From Planctomycetota bacterium (GTDB lineage Bacteria > Planctomycetota > UBA8742 > UBA2392), in assembly GCA_020849795.1 (NCBI GenBank), contig JADZFR010000006.1:46900-110899 (forward strand): a stretch of 64,000 nt of DNA. The letters are read 5' to 3'. Every line of letters begins with the position of its first letter. Within the stretch, counting starts at the first letter, position 1. This document shows positions 37,074-45,462 of this stretch, piece by piece. The translations under genes and the position numbers were made by a program. The notes under the pieces were generated by a model. It had not been told where the DNA came from. It did no database searches and saw only the letters and a program-made list of their open reading frames with translations.

Positions 37074-38085
37074 GGCTTTCGGTCGCCTTTGTCTCGGGCT
37101 TCGGCGGTTGAATCTCGCGCACGTTGCTGACGCTTTCGGCGCCGATCGTCACTTCCTTTTCGTCGATGCGCAGCGTGATGCCGTCGCTGGGATGCACGCG
37201 AACAATGGTGCCCTCAATCTCTTCGCCGGCGCGGCTCAGGCGCACGTGCTTGCCGCCCATATGCACGAACTCGCTCCAGGCCTTTGCCAGCTTGTCCCAC
37301 TTCTTCTTGCGCACCAGGTCGTAAACGCGCTCAAGGTAAAACAGCAGCGGGCGCAGCACGCGCACGCGGTTCAGTGCCCGCGACCCGGGGCGCTCCAGAC
37401 GCAGGCTGGTGGCGGTTTCGCGCAGGCTTTCCGGAAAATCGTTGCGCGACTGGTTTACGTTCAAGCCGATGCCCAGCACAAACGTGTCAGGCACGTTGCT
37501 GCGCGCCTCGACCAGGATGCCGCAGACTTTGCGGCCACGGATGATCACGTCGTTGGGCCACTTGATCTCGGCGGGCAGGTGAATGAACTGTTGCAGCATG
37601 TTGGCCACCGCCAGGCTGGCCATGCCGGTCAGAAACGCGACCTTGTCGGGCGGCATGGCCACCTTGAGCACCACCGACATCCACAGGCCCAACCCGGGCG
37701 CGCTGTGCCAGTCACGGCCCATGCGGCCGCGGCCGCGCGTCTGGCTTTCGGCCAGGATGACGGTGCCGTCTTTCAGGTCGTCGTCAGCCTCGACAAGTTC
37801 CCATGCGGTTTCGTTGGTCGAGGAAAGCTGGTCGTGGATGCTGAGCTTGCGGCCGATGATCTTGGTGTTGAGGTCTTCGCGGATCTCGTGCTTGAGCAGA
37901 CGGTCAGGTATGTCGATCAGCTTCACGCCCAGGTAGGGGTGAAACTCAATTGAGTAGCCTTGTTCAATCAGCGCCTCGACGTCGTTGAAAATGGCATCGC
38001 GGGAGATTTTCAGTTTCTCCTCGATGTCGCCGACGGGGATGTAGTGGCTTTGCTTCTTGAGAAAGCTGATCAGGTCAGTGTTCAT
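37066..38085 (-). CDS. birA: Biotin--protein ligase BirA with N-terminal winged helix
   Basis: Attaches biotin to biotin carboxyl carrier proteins, and the DNA-binding N-terminus may repress biotin genes. 339 residues. Winged helix (about 1-60, VGDIEEKLKISRDAIFNDVE), then the ligase domain with STNETAWEL, the biotinyl-AMP loop GRGRMGRDWHS, IKWPNDV and GILVEA, and a C-terminal SH3-like domain (GEEIEGTIVRVHPSDGI). The start ATG at 38085 follows a TTGCGC-18-TACACT promoter by 9 nt. Divergent from mnmG. Confidence 0.95.
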   Translation of the reverse strand: MNTDLISFLKKQSHYIPVGDIEEKLKISRDAIFNDVEALIEQGYSIEFHPYLGVKLIDIPDRLLKHEIREDLNTKIIGRKLSIHDQLSSTNETAWELVEADDDLKDGTVILAESQTRGRGRMGRDWHSAPGLGLWMSVVLKVAMPPDKVAFLTGMASLAVANMLQQFIHLPAEIKWPNDVIIRGRKVCGILVEARSNVPDTFVLGIGLNVNQSRNDFPESLRETATSLRLERPGSRALNRVRVLRPLLFYLERVYDLVRKKKWDKLAKAWSEFVHMGGKHVRLSRAGEEIEGTIVRVHPSDGITLRIDEKEVTIGAESVSNVREIQPPKPETKATESHG

Positions 38086-38094
38086 GTGGCGCGG

Positions 38095-38124
38095 AGTGTA
38101 AAGAAGGGACCAGCCCTCGCGCAA
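38095..38124 (-). promoter_or_regulatory. Predicted birA promoter (likely leaderless)
   Basis: On the minus strand TTGCGC (38124-38119), 18-nt spacer, TACACT (38100-38095), 9 nt, then the birA ATG. No ribosome-binding site fits. Confidence 0.5.
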
Positions 38125-38141
38125 GGACAGGCGGTGTCTGC

Positions 38142-38147
38142 TATTCT
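38142..38147 (+). promoter_or_regulatory. Predicted -10 box of mnmG (likely leaderless)
   Basis: TATTCT, followed by 7 nt and the mnmG ATG at 38155. It faces the birA promoter in a 69-nt shared region. Confidence 0.45.
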
Positions 38148-38154
38148 TCGCGAC

Positions 38155-39969
38155 ATGAGCCTGGACGTCATTGTTGTCGGTGGGGGGCATGCGGGCATTG
38201 AGGCCGCGCTGGCGGCTGCGCGCGCCGGCGCACGGGTCTGCATGGTCACTTTTGAGCGCGCCGGTATTGGCCGCATGTCCTGCAACCCCGCCATTGGCGG
38301 CGTGGCCAAGGGCCAGATCGTGCGCGAGATTGATGCGCTGGGCGGCGCCATGGGCCGGCTGATCGATGCCACCGGCATCCAGTTCCGCATGCTCAACCGC
38401 AGCAAGGGCGCCGCGGTTATCAGCCCGCGCGCGCAAGCCGACAAAGACGCGTACCAGAAAGCCGCACAGGCCCTGTGTGAAGGCACCGACGGCTTGACGA
38501 TTGTGGAAGGCGAAGCGGTGGAGCTGCTGGTGTCGGGTACCGCAATAGCCGGCATTCGCCTTGCCGACGGCCGCCAGCTTCACGCGCCCCGCGTCGTCCT
38601 GACCACCGGCACGTTTCTGGGCGGGTTGCTGCATTACGGCGAAGAAAAGATTTCGGGCGGGCGCGCCGGCGAAAAGGCAGCGGTCGGCCTTTCGGGCCAA
38701 CTGCGTGCGCTGGGGTTCAGGCTGGGCAGGCTTAAGACCGGCACGCCGCCACGGCTTGCCCGCGAAAGCATTGACCTGAGCGCGCTGCAACAGCAGCCCG
38801 GCGATGAGCCCGCAGAGCCGTTTTCATACATGACCGGCAAACTTGCAGTACAGCAGGTGCCGTGCTGGGTCACGCACACGAATACCGCAACCCATGCCGT
38901 GATCCTTGAAAACATGGCGCGCAGCCCGTTGTACAGCGGCCAGATTGTCGGCATTGGCCCGCGCTATTGCCCCAGCATCGAGGACAAGGTCAAGCGCTTC
39001 GCCGACAAGACAAGCCACCATGTGTTCCTTGAGCCCGAAACGCGCGACGGCGACACCATCTACCCCAACGGCATCAGCACCAGCATGCCGCGCGACGTGC
39101 AGGACGCGCTGGTGCGCACCATGCGCGGACTTGAGCAAGCGCGCATCGTCAAGTATGGCTATGCCGTTGAATACGACTTCGTGCCGCCGACGCAGATTGA
39201 CGCCAGCATGCAGACCAAGCTGCTGCGCGGCCTGTACCTCGCCGGCCAGATCAACGGGACTACCGGATATGAGGAAGCCGCCGCCCAAGGCCTGATGGCA
39301 GGCCTGAACGCCGCGCGTACACTGGACAGCCGCGAGCCCGTGGTGCTGCGGCGCGACCAGGCATACATCGGCGTGCTGATCGATGACTTGACCACGCGCG
39401 GCACCGACGAGCCCTACCGCATGTTCACCAGCCTTGCTGAGTACCGGCTGCGGCTGCGCAGTGACAACGCCGACCGCAGGCTGACGCCGCTGGCCGGGCA
39501 GCTTGGCATCATTGAGCCCGCGCGCAGCCGCCGCCTGCAAGCCAAGCTGGCCGATTACGCCCGTGCCGAAACTTTGCTGATAAGCGAGCGAGTGGACGGC
39601 AAGCGGTTGTTTGACTGGCTGCGCACGCCGCAGTTTGAGTGGTCCACGGTGCTGTCGCGGCTGCCGGCGTTGTCGGCGCTGGACCCCGAGGCGCTGCAGA
39701 CGCTTGAGATCGACGCCCGCTATGCAGGCTATGTTGAGCGCGAAGACGCCGAGATTGCCCGCCTGCACGAGCTTGAAGCTGTGAGTGTGCCCCGCAACTT
39801 ACGCTATGAGGACATGACCAATCTGCGCAAAGAAGCGCGCGAAAAGCTGGCGGCATTGCAGCCGCTGACGCTGGGGCAGGCGGCGCGCATCCCGGGCATC
39901 GGCCCCGGCGATGTCAGTGTGCTGCGCGTGTACCTGAAGACCGGTGTCGGGGTGCCTGTCCATGGATGA
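38155..39969 (+). CDS. mnmG: tRNA U34 5-carboxymethylaminomethyl-modifying enzyme MnmG (GidA)
   Basis: FAD and methylene-folate enzyme that, with MnmE, modifies the wobble uridine of several tRNAs. 604 residues, normal. FAD motif VGGGHAGIEAALAAARAG (8-25), then GRMSCNPAIGGVAKGQIVREIDALGG-type region, RLKTGTPPRL, the YCPSIEDK motif, NGISTSMP and GQINGTTGYEEAAAQG. The ATG at 38155 is fixed by MSLDVIVVGGG homology and the adjacent -10 box. No mnmE is in the window. It overlaps the CPXCG gene by 8 nt. Confidence 0.97.
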   Translation: MSLDVIVVGGGHAGIEAALAAARAGARVCMVTFERAGIGRMSCNPAIGGVAKGQIVREIDALGGAMGRLIDATGIQFRMLNRSKGAAVISPRAQADKDAYQKAAQALCEGTDGLTIVEGEAVELLVSGTAIAGIRLADGRQLHAPRVVLTTGTFLGGLLHYGEEKISGGRAGEKAAVGLSGQLRALGFRLGRLKTGTPPRLARESIDLSALQQQPGDEPAEPFSYMTGKLAVQQVPCWVTHTNTATHAVILENMARSPLYSGQIVGIGPRYCPSIEDKVKRFADKTSHHVFLEPETRDGDTIYPNGISTSMPRDVQDALVRTMRGLEQARIVKYGYAVEYDFVPPTQIDASMQTKLLRGLYLAGQINGTTGYEEAAAQGLMAGLNAARTLDSREPVVLRRDQAYIGVLIDDLTTRGTDEPYRMFTSLAEYRLRLRSDNADRRLTPLAGQLGIIEPARSRRLQAKLADYARAETLLISERVDGKRLFDWLRTPQFEWSTVLSRLPALSALDPEALQTLEIDARYAGYVEREDAEIARLHELEAVSVPRNLRYEDMTNLRKEAREKLAALQPLTLGQAARIPGIGPGDVSVLRVYLKTGVGVPVHG

Positions 39970-40144
39970 AACGGGAATCTATGTCTGTGACCACTGCGGC
40001 GAAGAGATTGAGGTGCCGGTAGACCCTAGCGCGAGCCAGGATCAGGAGTATGTAGAGGACTGCCCGGTGTGCTGTGCCCCCAACCTTTTGTCCGTTTGCT
40101 GGGACGCGGACGGTCGTGCAGTTGTTTCAGCACGCGCCGAGTAA
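39962..40144 (+). CDS. Small CPXCG-type cysteine-rich protein
   Basis: 60 residues. It starts MDETGIYVCDHCGEEIEVPV and has a second Cys group (DCPVCC), together a probable zinc site (C9, C12 with C37, C40, C41 region). The Q-x-Y-V-E-D-C-P-V-C-C-A-P-N pattern matches the CPXCG-motif family of small bacterial proteins (PF14255-like). It overlaps mnmG by 8 nt and is probably co-translated. Function unknown. Confidence 0.8.
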   Translation: MDETGIYVCDHCGEEIEVPVDPSASQDQEYVEDCPVCCAPNLLSVCWDADGRAVVSARAE

Positions 40145-40217
40145 TGGGATTGCACATTGTGCGTCTGCATGTAATTCTGATGTGACGTTCATCGCTAAAA
40201 GACTGGCGAGTTGGGCA

Positions 40218-41111
40218 ATGGCAGTGACCGCGAAAGAGTCAAAACCGGGGCTGGAAGACTGGGTGCTGCGCGAGCTGCCCGGGTTGACGTATGTGTGCGA
40301 GAACGACGAGTTCTACACCATGCGTTTTCTGTGCAGCGGCAGCGGCCATGCCTTTGGTTACAACCTTCAGGACTTCGTCGACAACAAACACTACTTTGCG
40401 GCATCGGCGATTCATCGTGACGACCACGACCTGGTTGACCACTTTGCCGAGACCATGAACCTGCATGCTCGGCCGATTGTCGCGCGTTACCGGCTGGTGC
40501 GCGCTGACGGCGCGGACGTGCCGATTCTTGTCTCGGCGCGGGCGGTGCGCAACGCGGCGGGCAAGGTGCTGGCGATTGCGGGGTTCTTCGTGGACATCAC
40601 CGGCATCAAGCCGCTTCAAGGCGACACTCGCATTCTGACCGACGTGAATCTGCCAGACGTGGACGTTGCCGGCCCGGTCAAATCGCGGCCCGACCCGGTG
40701 ACGGCGGCATGGCTGTTGCCGCAGTTGGCGACCGTCAGCTACGCCACGACCGACGACGAGGGTTACACACCGGTGTACCTGAGCGGGAGCCTGAAAAGCG
40801 AACTGGGGTATGACATCACCAAGTTCATGGATGCGCCCGGATACAGCATGGCGTCAGTGGTGTACCCCGACGACGCGGACCTGTCGGACGAATCGATGGA
40901 GAAGGCTGCCGCCATGCCCGGCAACGAGCTCTGGATGCGCTTGCGCGTCGTGAACGAAGCCGGCCAACCGGTGCAGGTGCTGTGCGGGCTGCGCGGTGCG
41001 CGCCATGAAGCATACCCGGGCGGGCGTGGTATTGTGGGCACGGCACTGTACCTGCACGACGTGCCGGCCTTGCAGGGGCCGTCCCGAATTCTCGCGTTCA
41101 AGCAGGCCTGA
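40218..41111 (+). CDS. Tandem PAS-domain protein without an output domain
   Basis: 297 residues from the ATG at 40218; the frame opens earlier but across the end of the CPXCG gene. Two PAS-type folds are visible. The first (about 15-135) holds FGYNLQDFVDNKHYFAASAI, VHPEDH-like IHRDDHDLV and a PAC-like end, VLAIAGFFVDITGI. The second (about 165-290) holds YLSGSLKSELGYDI, VVYPDDADLSD and GIVGTALYLHDVP. No kinase, GGDEF or DNA-binding domain follows, so it may sense a ligand and act on a partner. No heme- or flavin-binding residue can be assigned. Confidence 0.82.
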   Translation: MAVTAKESKPGLEDWVLRELPGLTYVCENDEFYTMRFLCSGSGHAFGYNLQDFVDNKHYFAASAIHRDDHDLVDHFAETMNLHARPIVARYRLVRADGADVPILVSARAVRNAAGKVLAIAGFFVDITGIKPLQGDTRILTDVNLPDVDVAGPVKSRPDPVTAAWLLPQLATVSYATTDDEGYTPVYLSGSLKSELGYDITKFMDAPGYSMASVVYPDDADLSDESMEKAAAMPGNELWMRLRVVNEAGQPVQVLCGLRGARHEAYPGGRGIVGTALYLHDVPALQGPSRILAFKQA

Positions 41112-41136
41112 GCCGGCGTGTTTTCGCGGCACCCCC

Positions 41137-41709
41137 ATGACCGTTCGCATCGCCATTGTCTTCGCATCGTCCGGCGGCAACACGCTCGAGACTGCGCGCA
41201 TGGCTGCCTTGGGGGCCACCGAAGCCGGGGCCGTCACGGCCCTCTACAGCGCGCGCGACTTTTCAGCCGACATCCTGACTGAGCACGACGGCCTGCTGAT
41301 CGGCGAGCCGACGTGGGGGCAGGGCGACCACCACGCCGACTTTCGGCCGTTCGATGACAGCATGGCGCAGCTGCTTGCACCGGCCAGGCGGCTGCACGGC
41401 AAGGGTGCCGCCGCCTTTGCCGGGTGCGACCGCGCGTACCGCAACTTTGGCCGGGCGATTGAATTGATCGAGAAGCGGCTGGCTGAATGCGGCGCAGAGA
41501 TTCTGCAACGCGGCTTGATGATTGAGCTGCGCCACAACCCCGCGAGTCGCGAGTTCACGCAACAGTGGGGGCGCAATTTCGTGGCGCGCCTGCGCGGCGA
41601 ACTGGCACCTGAAGCGCATGAACCCCGGATGGGACGGGCCGAGGTGGACCGAGTGATGGGCATAAGCCTCGCCGAACGCGAAAGCCGCGAACTGGGCGGC
41701 CTGCGCTAA
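41137..41709 (+). CDS. Flavodoxin-like protein
   Basis: 190 residues. The N-terminal FMN phosphate loop is ASSGGNTLETARM, followed by the flavin-contact loops GEPTWGQGD and AGCDRAYRNFGRAIELIE, so a flavodoxin fold is likely. The last 50 residues go beyond the core (REFTQQWGRNFVARLRGEL). It would carry electrons or act as a flavin-dependent partner; the partner is unknown. It ends overlapping lpxA by 4 nt, tail to tail. Confidence 0.85.
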   Translation: MTVRIAIVFASSGGNTLETARMAALGATEAGAVTALYSARDFSADILTEHDGLLIGEPTWGQGDHHADFRPFDDSMAQLLAPARRLHGKGAAAFAGCDRAYRNFGRAIELIEKRLAECGAEILQRGLMIELRHNPASREFTQQWGRNFVARLRGELAPEAHEPRMGRAEVDRVMGISLAERESRELGGLR

Positions 41710-42512
41710 TCTTCGGCGTCATCTTTTTCGCCGCGAACGCGAACGACGCCGCGCTTGGTGGTGCGGAAGAACGTAACCCAATGCTGGGCGGCTGGGCTGT
41801 CCTTGAAGTCTGACTCGATGGTTGCCAGCGCTTTCTCAAGCGGCGTGCCGCTTCGGAACAGCAGCTTGTATGCCTCGCGCAGGCGCTTGATCTGTTCGCG
41901 GTCGAAACCGTTGCGCTTCAAGCCGATGGCGTTCAACCCGTAGACAGGGCAACCGAACCCGCCGACGCGGCAGAAGGGCGGGATGTCCATGCTGGTCACC
42001 GAGCCCCCGGCGACCATGGCAAATCTGCCGACGCGCGCAAACTGGTGAATGGCGACCAGGCCGCCGAACACGACACGTTCTTCGACGGTGACGTGGCCGG
42101 CCAGTTGAACCGCGTTGGCGGCAATGACGTGGTCACCGACGCTGGTGTCGTGGCCGACGTGGCAATAGGCCATCAGGAACGTGTGGTTGCCGATGGTGGT
42201 GGTTTGCGCGGTGGTCTTGGTGGTGCCGCGCGAGACCTGCACATAGTCACCCAGGAAGTTTGCGTTGCCGATTACCAGCCGCGTGGGTTCATCTTTGTAG
42301 CCAAGGTCCTGCGGTGGTGCCCCCAGGCTGCAATGGTTGCCGATGCGGTTGTTGTCGCCGATGACCGTAGGCCCTTCGATCACGGTGTGCGGGCCTACGC
42401 GCGTTCCCTTGCCGATCACGACACCGGGGCCGATCACACAGTAAGGCCCGATATCGGCGTTGGTGTCGATCGATGCTGCGTTATCGACAATTGCGGTGGG
42501 GTGCACTGGCAT
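41706..42512 (-). CDS. lpxA: UDP-N-acetylglucosamine acyltransferase LpxA
   Basis: First step of lipid A synthesis, moving a hydroxyacyl chain from ACP to UDP-GlcNAc. 268 residues, normal. A left-handed hexapeptide-repeat beta-helix (VDNAASIDTNADIGPYCVIG and on) with the catalytic region AYCHVGHDTSVGDH and LAGHVTVEERV, then a helical C-terminus (NAIGLKRNGFDREQIKRLRE). It shows that the host makes lipid A, so has an outer membrane. It stands alone; no lpxC, lpxD, lpxB or fabZ nearby. A possible promoter TTGAAC-17-GATCAT lies 8 nt before the ATG. Confidence 0.95.
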   Translation of the reverse strand: MPVHPTAIVDNAASIDTNADIGPYCVIGPGVVIGKGTRVGPHTVIEGPTVIGDNNRIGNHCSLGAPPQDLGYKDEPTRLVIGNANFLGDYVQVSRGTTKTTAQTTTIGNHTFLMAYCHVGHDTSVGDHVIAANAVQLAGHVTVEERVVFGGLVAIHQFARVGRFAMVAGGSVTSMDIPPFCRVGGFGCPVYGLNAIGLKRNGFDREQIKRLREAYKLLFRSGTPLEKALATIESDFKDSPAAQHWVTFFRTTKRGVVRVRGEKDDAED

Positions 42513-42545
42513 GACCGCGAATGATCAATTATCAAAGTCAAATGT

Positions 42546-42573
42546 TCAATGCCCCCGTTTCCGGGGGCATTGA
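42546..42573. terminator. 12-bp hairpin between lpxA and the 42601 gene
   Basis: TCAATGCCCCCG (42546-42557), loop TTTC, CGGGGGCATTGA (42562-42573): 12 perfect pairs. It lies just after the stop of the 42601-43239 gene and upstream of lpxA, so it probably ends the former. Confidence 0.75.
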
Positions 42574-42600
42574 CGGTTGAACGTCGAAACGAGCGGCCGG

Positions 42601-43239
42601 TTAGCGCCGCTGAAGGATGCTCAAGATCGCGGTCAATTGCGTCTTCTGCATTTCAAGCTGTTCCTTGATCGCGGTGATTTCTTCGGCGTTGCCGCCGCCG
42701 CCGCCGCCACCGCCGGCCACGATGCCTTCGCCGACTTCGCGGCCAAGGTTGATCAGGTCCGCATACCAGCGGGACTCGGGCATGCTGGTGACGACTTTCT
42801 CTGTGAGTTCGCGGCTTGCCTTGCTTACGGCACTGAGGTGCTTGAGAGCCTGGTCCAGCAACTCGGCGGAATCTCCGCCCAGGTCGATCTTCATGCCTTC
42901 TTTGCGCGTCTTGCCGACTTCCTCGCGCAGGTTGCGCAACTCGTCGCGTATGCGCCCCAGCATTTCCGTCACCGGGCCCATGTCGACGTTGACGGTCACT
43001 TTCGGGGCCGGTCCGCCGCCACCACCTCCACCACCACCACCAGCGCTGCTGCTGGCGGGCGCAGAGTATGCCGGCGCGGGTGCGCGGGCCGTAGACGTGC
43101 CGGTTTCGTCGCCGTTGTCGTCCGCGGGGCCTGGCCCCGGGGCCTCACCTGAGCCAAGAGGCGAACGATCTTCGTGCGTCTTGGCCTCGGACGTCTTGAG
43201 GCGTTTGGAAAGACTTGCCAGTTTTGCCAGGTCCGCCAT
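42601..43239 (-). CDS. Gly-tract coiled-coil protein of unknown function
   Basis: 212 residues. A helical N-terminus (LAKLASLSKRLK), a Pro/Ala/Ser-rich linker, a run of ten Gly (about 68-77), a central coiled coil (MGPVTEMLGRIRDELRNLRE, then LLDQALKHLSAVSKASRELT), a second run of eight Gly (about 175-182) and a short C-terminal coil (AEEITAIKEQLEMQKTQLTA). AGGTG lies 7 nt before the ATG. It is flanked by strong hairpins, so it is its own unit, next to the actin-like gene on the same strand. It could be a filament-binding or scaffold protein; nothing proves this. Confidence 0.78.
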   Translation of the reverse strand: MADLAKLASLSKRLKTSEAKTHEDRSPLGSGEAPGPGPADDNGDETGTSTARAPAPAYSAPASSSAGGGGGGGGGGPAPKVTVNVDMGPVTEMLGRIRDELRNLREEVGKTRKEGMKIDLGGDSAELLDQALKHLSAVSKASRELTEKVVTSMPESRWYADLINLGREVGEGIVAGGGGGGGGNAEEITAIKEQLEMQKTQLTAILSILQRR

Positions 43240-43269
43240 GTCGAATCACCTGCGTTTGGTTACCAAGAC

Positions 43270-43297
43270 AACGCGCCCGGTAGGCACCGGGCGCGTT
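43270..43297. terminator. 12-bp terminator hairpin after the actin-like gene
   Basis: AACGCGCCCGGT (43270-43281), loop AGGC, ACCGGGCGCGTT (43286-43297). It lies 30 nt past the stop of the actin-like gene; the minus strand then reads GTCTTGG, and the plus strand reads TTC. Confidence 0.8.
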
Positions 43298-43326
43298 TTC
43301 ACGGTCGGATTTGCCGAGGCTTGATT

Positions 43327-45327
43327 CTAGTCCTCGTGACTCAGCGCTGCAAGCAGGCATCCCTTGGCCGTGGCATTGAGCTGGTCCTCGGCCTTTCGGA
43401 TGTCGCTGATCTTGATGGGGAACTTGCTCGCGAGCTTGCTGAACTCATCCTTGAACACTTCAACAAAGCCGCCGACCTTGCTGGTGCCGCCGGAAACCGC
43501 GATGGGCACCGGCTTGGGGAAGTTCGGGATATCCTTGGTGGCAGCGAACTTCTTCACGATGTTGTCGAGCGAGTATTTGATCAGGTGACGGTAGTAGATG
43601 ACGATGGCTTCTTCTTCGGGCGTCTTGGGCGCGTTGATGTCCACGCCGCGTTCTTTGACTGCGGTGATCTTGGATGCAGCGCAACCCATGACCTGTGCGG
43701 CCTGCTGGTCGATCCAGTCGCCGCCCTTGGCCGTCGAGAAGCTGATGACAGGCATGCTGCGGAAGCACACGCAAACGTTCACCATGCCGCCGCCGCAGGA
43801 AATGCCGATACCGGTGAACTCGTCGTCACCCAGTTCGCTGAACACGATGGCCTGACCTTCGTTGAAGGGGTGGCCGCGGTAGCCAAGGCGCTCAAGCAGG
43901 CCGTTGGCAATGTTCGTGTGGTACACGATGTTCATCGTGCTGTCGACCGGGTCGGCCGGGATGGAGTAGTACACCATCTCGCCTTCCGCGCGCGGCGGCC
44001 CAAGAATCTTCTTGAACAGCTCGACTTCCATCGGCATCGCGTCCGCGTCGGTCGGGCTGATCAAGCCGTTCTTCATCGGCCGGCGCATTTCGCGGTTGAA
44101 AATGTTCGCGAGTTCGAAGGCATCTTCACCAATGATGAAGAGCTTGTTCTCGCGCTTGATGTACGGAACACCCTGGCCCTTGAGCATTTTCAAGGTGTAC
44201 GGGTCTTCGGGAACGTCCAGGAACGCATTGCGTGCCGGAAAGAACTCGATGCTGCCCTCTTCATCCATGCGGGCCGCTACCAGGTTGGCTGTACCTACGT
44301 CTAGTCCGCGCCCGAGCGGCGCACCCGAATCATCACCCACGGTGAATACCTCCGGCTGTTGAGAAACTTCTTCTCGTGGCTCCGCGGGAGTCGACTCTGC
44401 CGAGACCATCTCGGACTCGTCGGCGTCCGCGCTATCCTGTTGGTTTGCTTGACCTTCTTCTTCTTCTCCCCCAAGGTCAAGCTCCTCGGGTTCGCTGGCC
44501 GTCGCGCTTGCGCCAGAGCTGTACTCGTCCGCCTGACTGCTGTCTTCGCTTTCGCCGTCAGCACCCACTTCTGCCGACGCGTCTGCCCCAACATCGGACT
44601 GGTCCGGCCCCTCCGCTGAAATGGTCTGCGCGGGGGTGCCTGCTGCTTCCGGATCCGGGTCGGGTTTCTGCGCCGCTTTATCTAGCAGCAAGTTTTCGGT
44701 TTGACCAGCCTGATTTTCGACACCCGCGTGATCTTCATCCCCCGTACCCGCTTGATCTTGCGCGATGTTCGATTCCCATTCCAGCGCAGTTTCCGGCGGT
44801 CCCTCTGTCTTGCCCTGCGTGGACTCGGTCAATTCTTCCGCGGCTTCCATCTGTTGCGCAGCCACCGTCATGGGCCCGGACGTGCCTGAGCCGTGCTCAA
44901 CCGGAATCTCAAACTCGCCGATATCCGTTTCGTCGTCTACGTCCTCAACTTCCATCATCTCGCGCGATGCGGCAGTCATGGGGCCGGCAGGCGCGTCATC
45001 CCCCAGGCTGCTTTCATCCAGGTCGCTGATATCAGTGACCCCGCGGCCGGTGACGATCTCGCTGACGTCGTCGTCGGCAATGTCATCCTCGGCGCTCCAC
45101 TCAATGACCTCGTGTCGGCCGCTGGGTGTGACGTCGACCGGCGTGTCGTGCCAGTTTCTTTCCTGCACCTTGGTGGTGCGGCGCTTGGCTGCTTTCTGCA
45201 GACGCTCGCGCACGGTTTCACGGTGCGGTGGCTCGGAGAGGTCGCCCAGGTCAAGGTCAGCATCATCGTCTTCGTAGACGACTTCGCCTTCGCCTTGGGC
45301 GCCTTCATCGTTGTTTTCAGCTTCCAC
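43327..45327 (-). CDS. Divergent actin-like ATPase with a long acidic disordered N-terminus
   Basis: 666 residues from a GTG start. Residues 1-338 are low-complexity, rich in Asp, Glu, Ser, Gln and Ala, with no predicted fold. Residues 339-666 have an actin/MreB/Hsp70-type fold: phosphate-1 GRGLDVGTANLVAAR, phosphate-2 GIGISCGGGMVNVCV (about 507-521) and adenosine motif IAVSGGTSKVGGF (about 609-621). In phosphate-2 the usual Asp (DxGGGT) is replaced by Ser-Cys, so hydrolysis may be altered. No MreC, MreD, RodA, ParR or PilN genes are adjacent. It is probably a filament-forming or regulatory ATPase; the long acidic tail is unusual. Confidence 0.85.
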   Translation of the reverse strand: MEAENNDEGAQGEGEVVYEDDDADLDLGDLSEPPHRETVRERLQKAAKRRTTKVQERNWHDTPVDVTPSGRHEVIEWSAEDDIADDDVSEIVTGRGVTDISDLDESSLGDDAPAGPMTAASREMMEVEDVDDETDIGEFEIPVEHGSGTSGPMTVAAQQMEAAEELTESTQGKTEGPPETALEWESNIAQDQAGTGDEDHAGVENQAGQTENLLLDKAAQKPDPDPEAAGTPAQTISAEGPDQSDVGADASAEVGADGESEDSSQADEYSSGASATASEPEELDLGGEEEEGQANQQDSADADESEMVSAESTPAEPREEVSQQPEVFTVGDDSGAPLGRGLDVGTANLVAARMDEEGSIEFFPARNAFLDVPEDPYTLKMLKGQGVPYIKRENKLFIIGEDAFELANIFNREMRRPMKNGLISPTDADAMPMEVELFKKILGPPRAEGEMVYYSIPADPVDSTMNIVYHTNIANGLLERLGYRGHPFNEGQAIVFSELGDDEFTGIGISCGGGMVNVCVCFRSMPVISFSTAKGGDWIDQQAAQVMGCAASKITAVKERGVDINAPKTPEEEAIVIYYRHLIKYSLDNIVKKFAATKDIPNFPKPVPIAVSGGTSKVGGFVEVFKDEFSKLASKFPIKISDIRKAEDQLNATAKGCLLAALSHED

Positions 45328-45334
45328 AGGGTTT

Positions 45335-45351
45335 GCGCTGTCTTACAGCGC
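45335..45351. promoter_or_regulatory. Hairpin just before the actin-like gene start
   Basis: GCGCTGT (45335-45341), loop CTT, ACAGCGC (45345-45351): 7 pairs, ending 7 nt before the GTG at 45327. It occupies the place of a ribosome-binding site and could limit translation. Confidence 0.4.
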
Positions 45352-45462
45352 CTTGGTTAAGCGGCTTCCGGGAGATGACGCAGATTCTATTGGTCGGCGG
45401 CTGCCACGCAAGGAGGAGTTGTGCGTCTCTGCGCATTGGCTGGTCCGAGCAATCCCCGGGGG

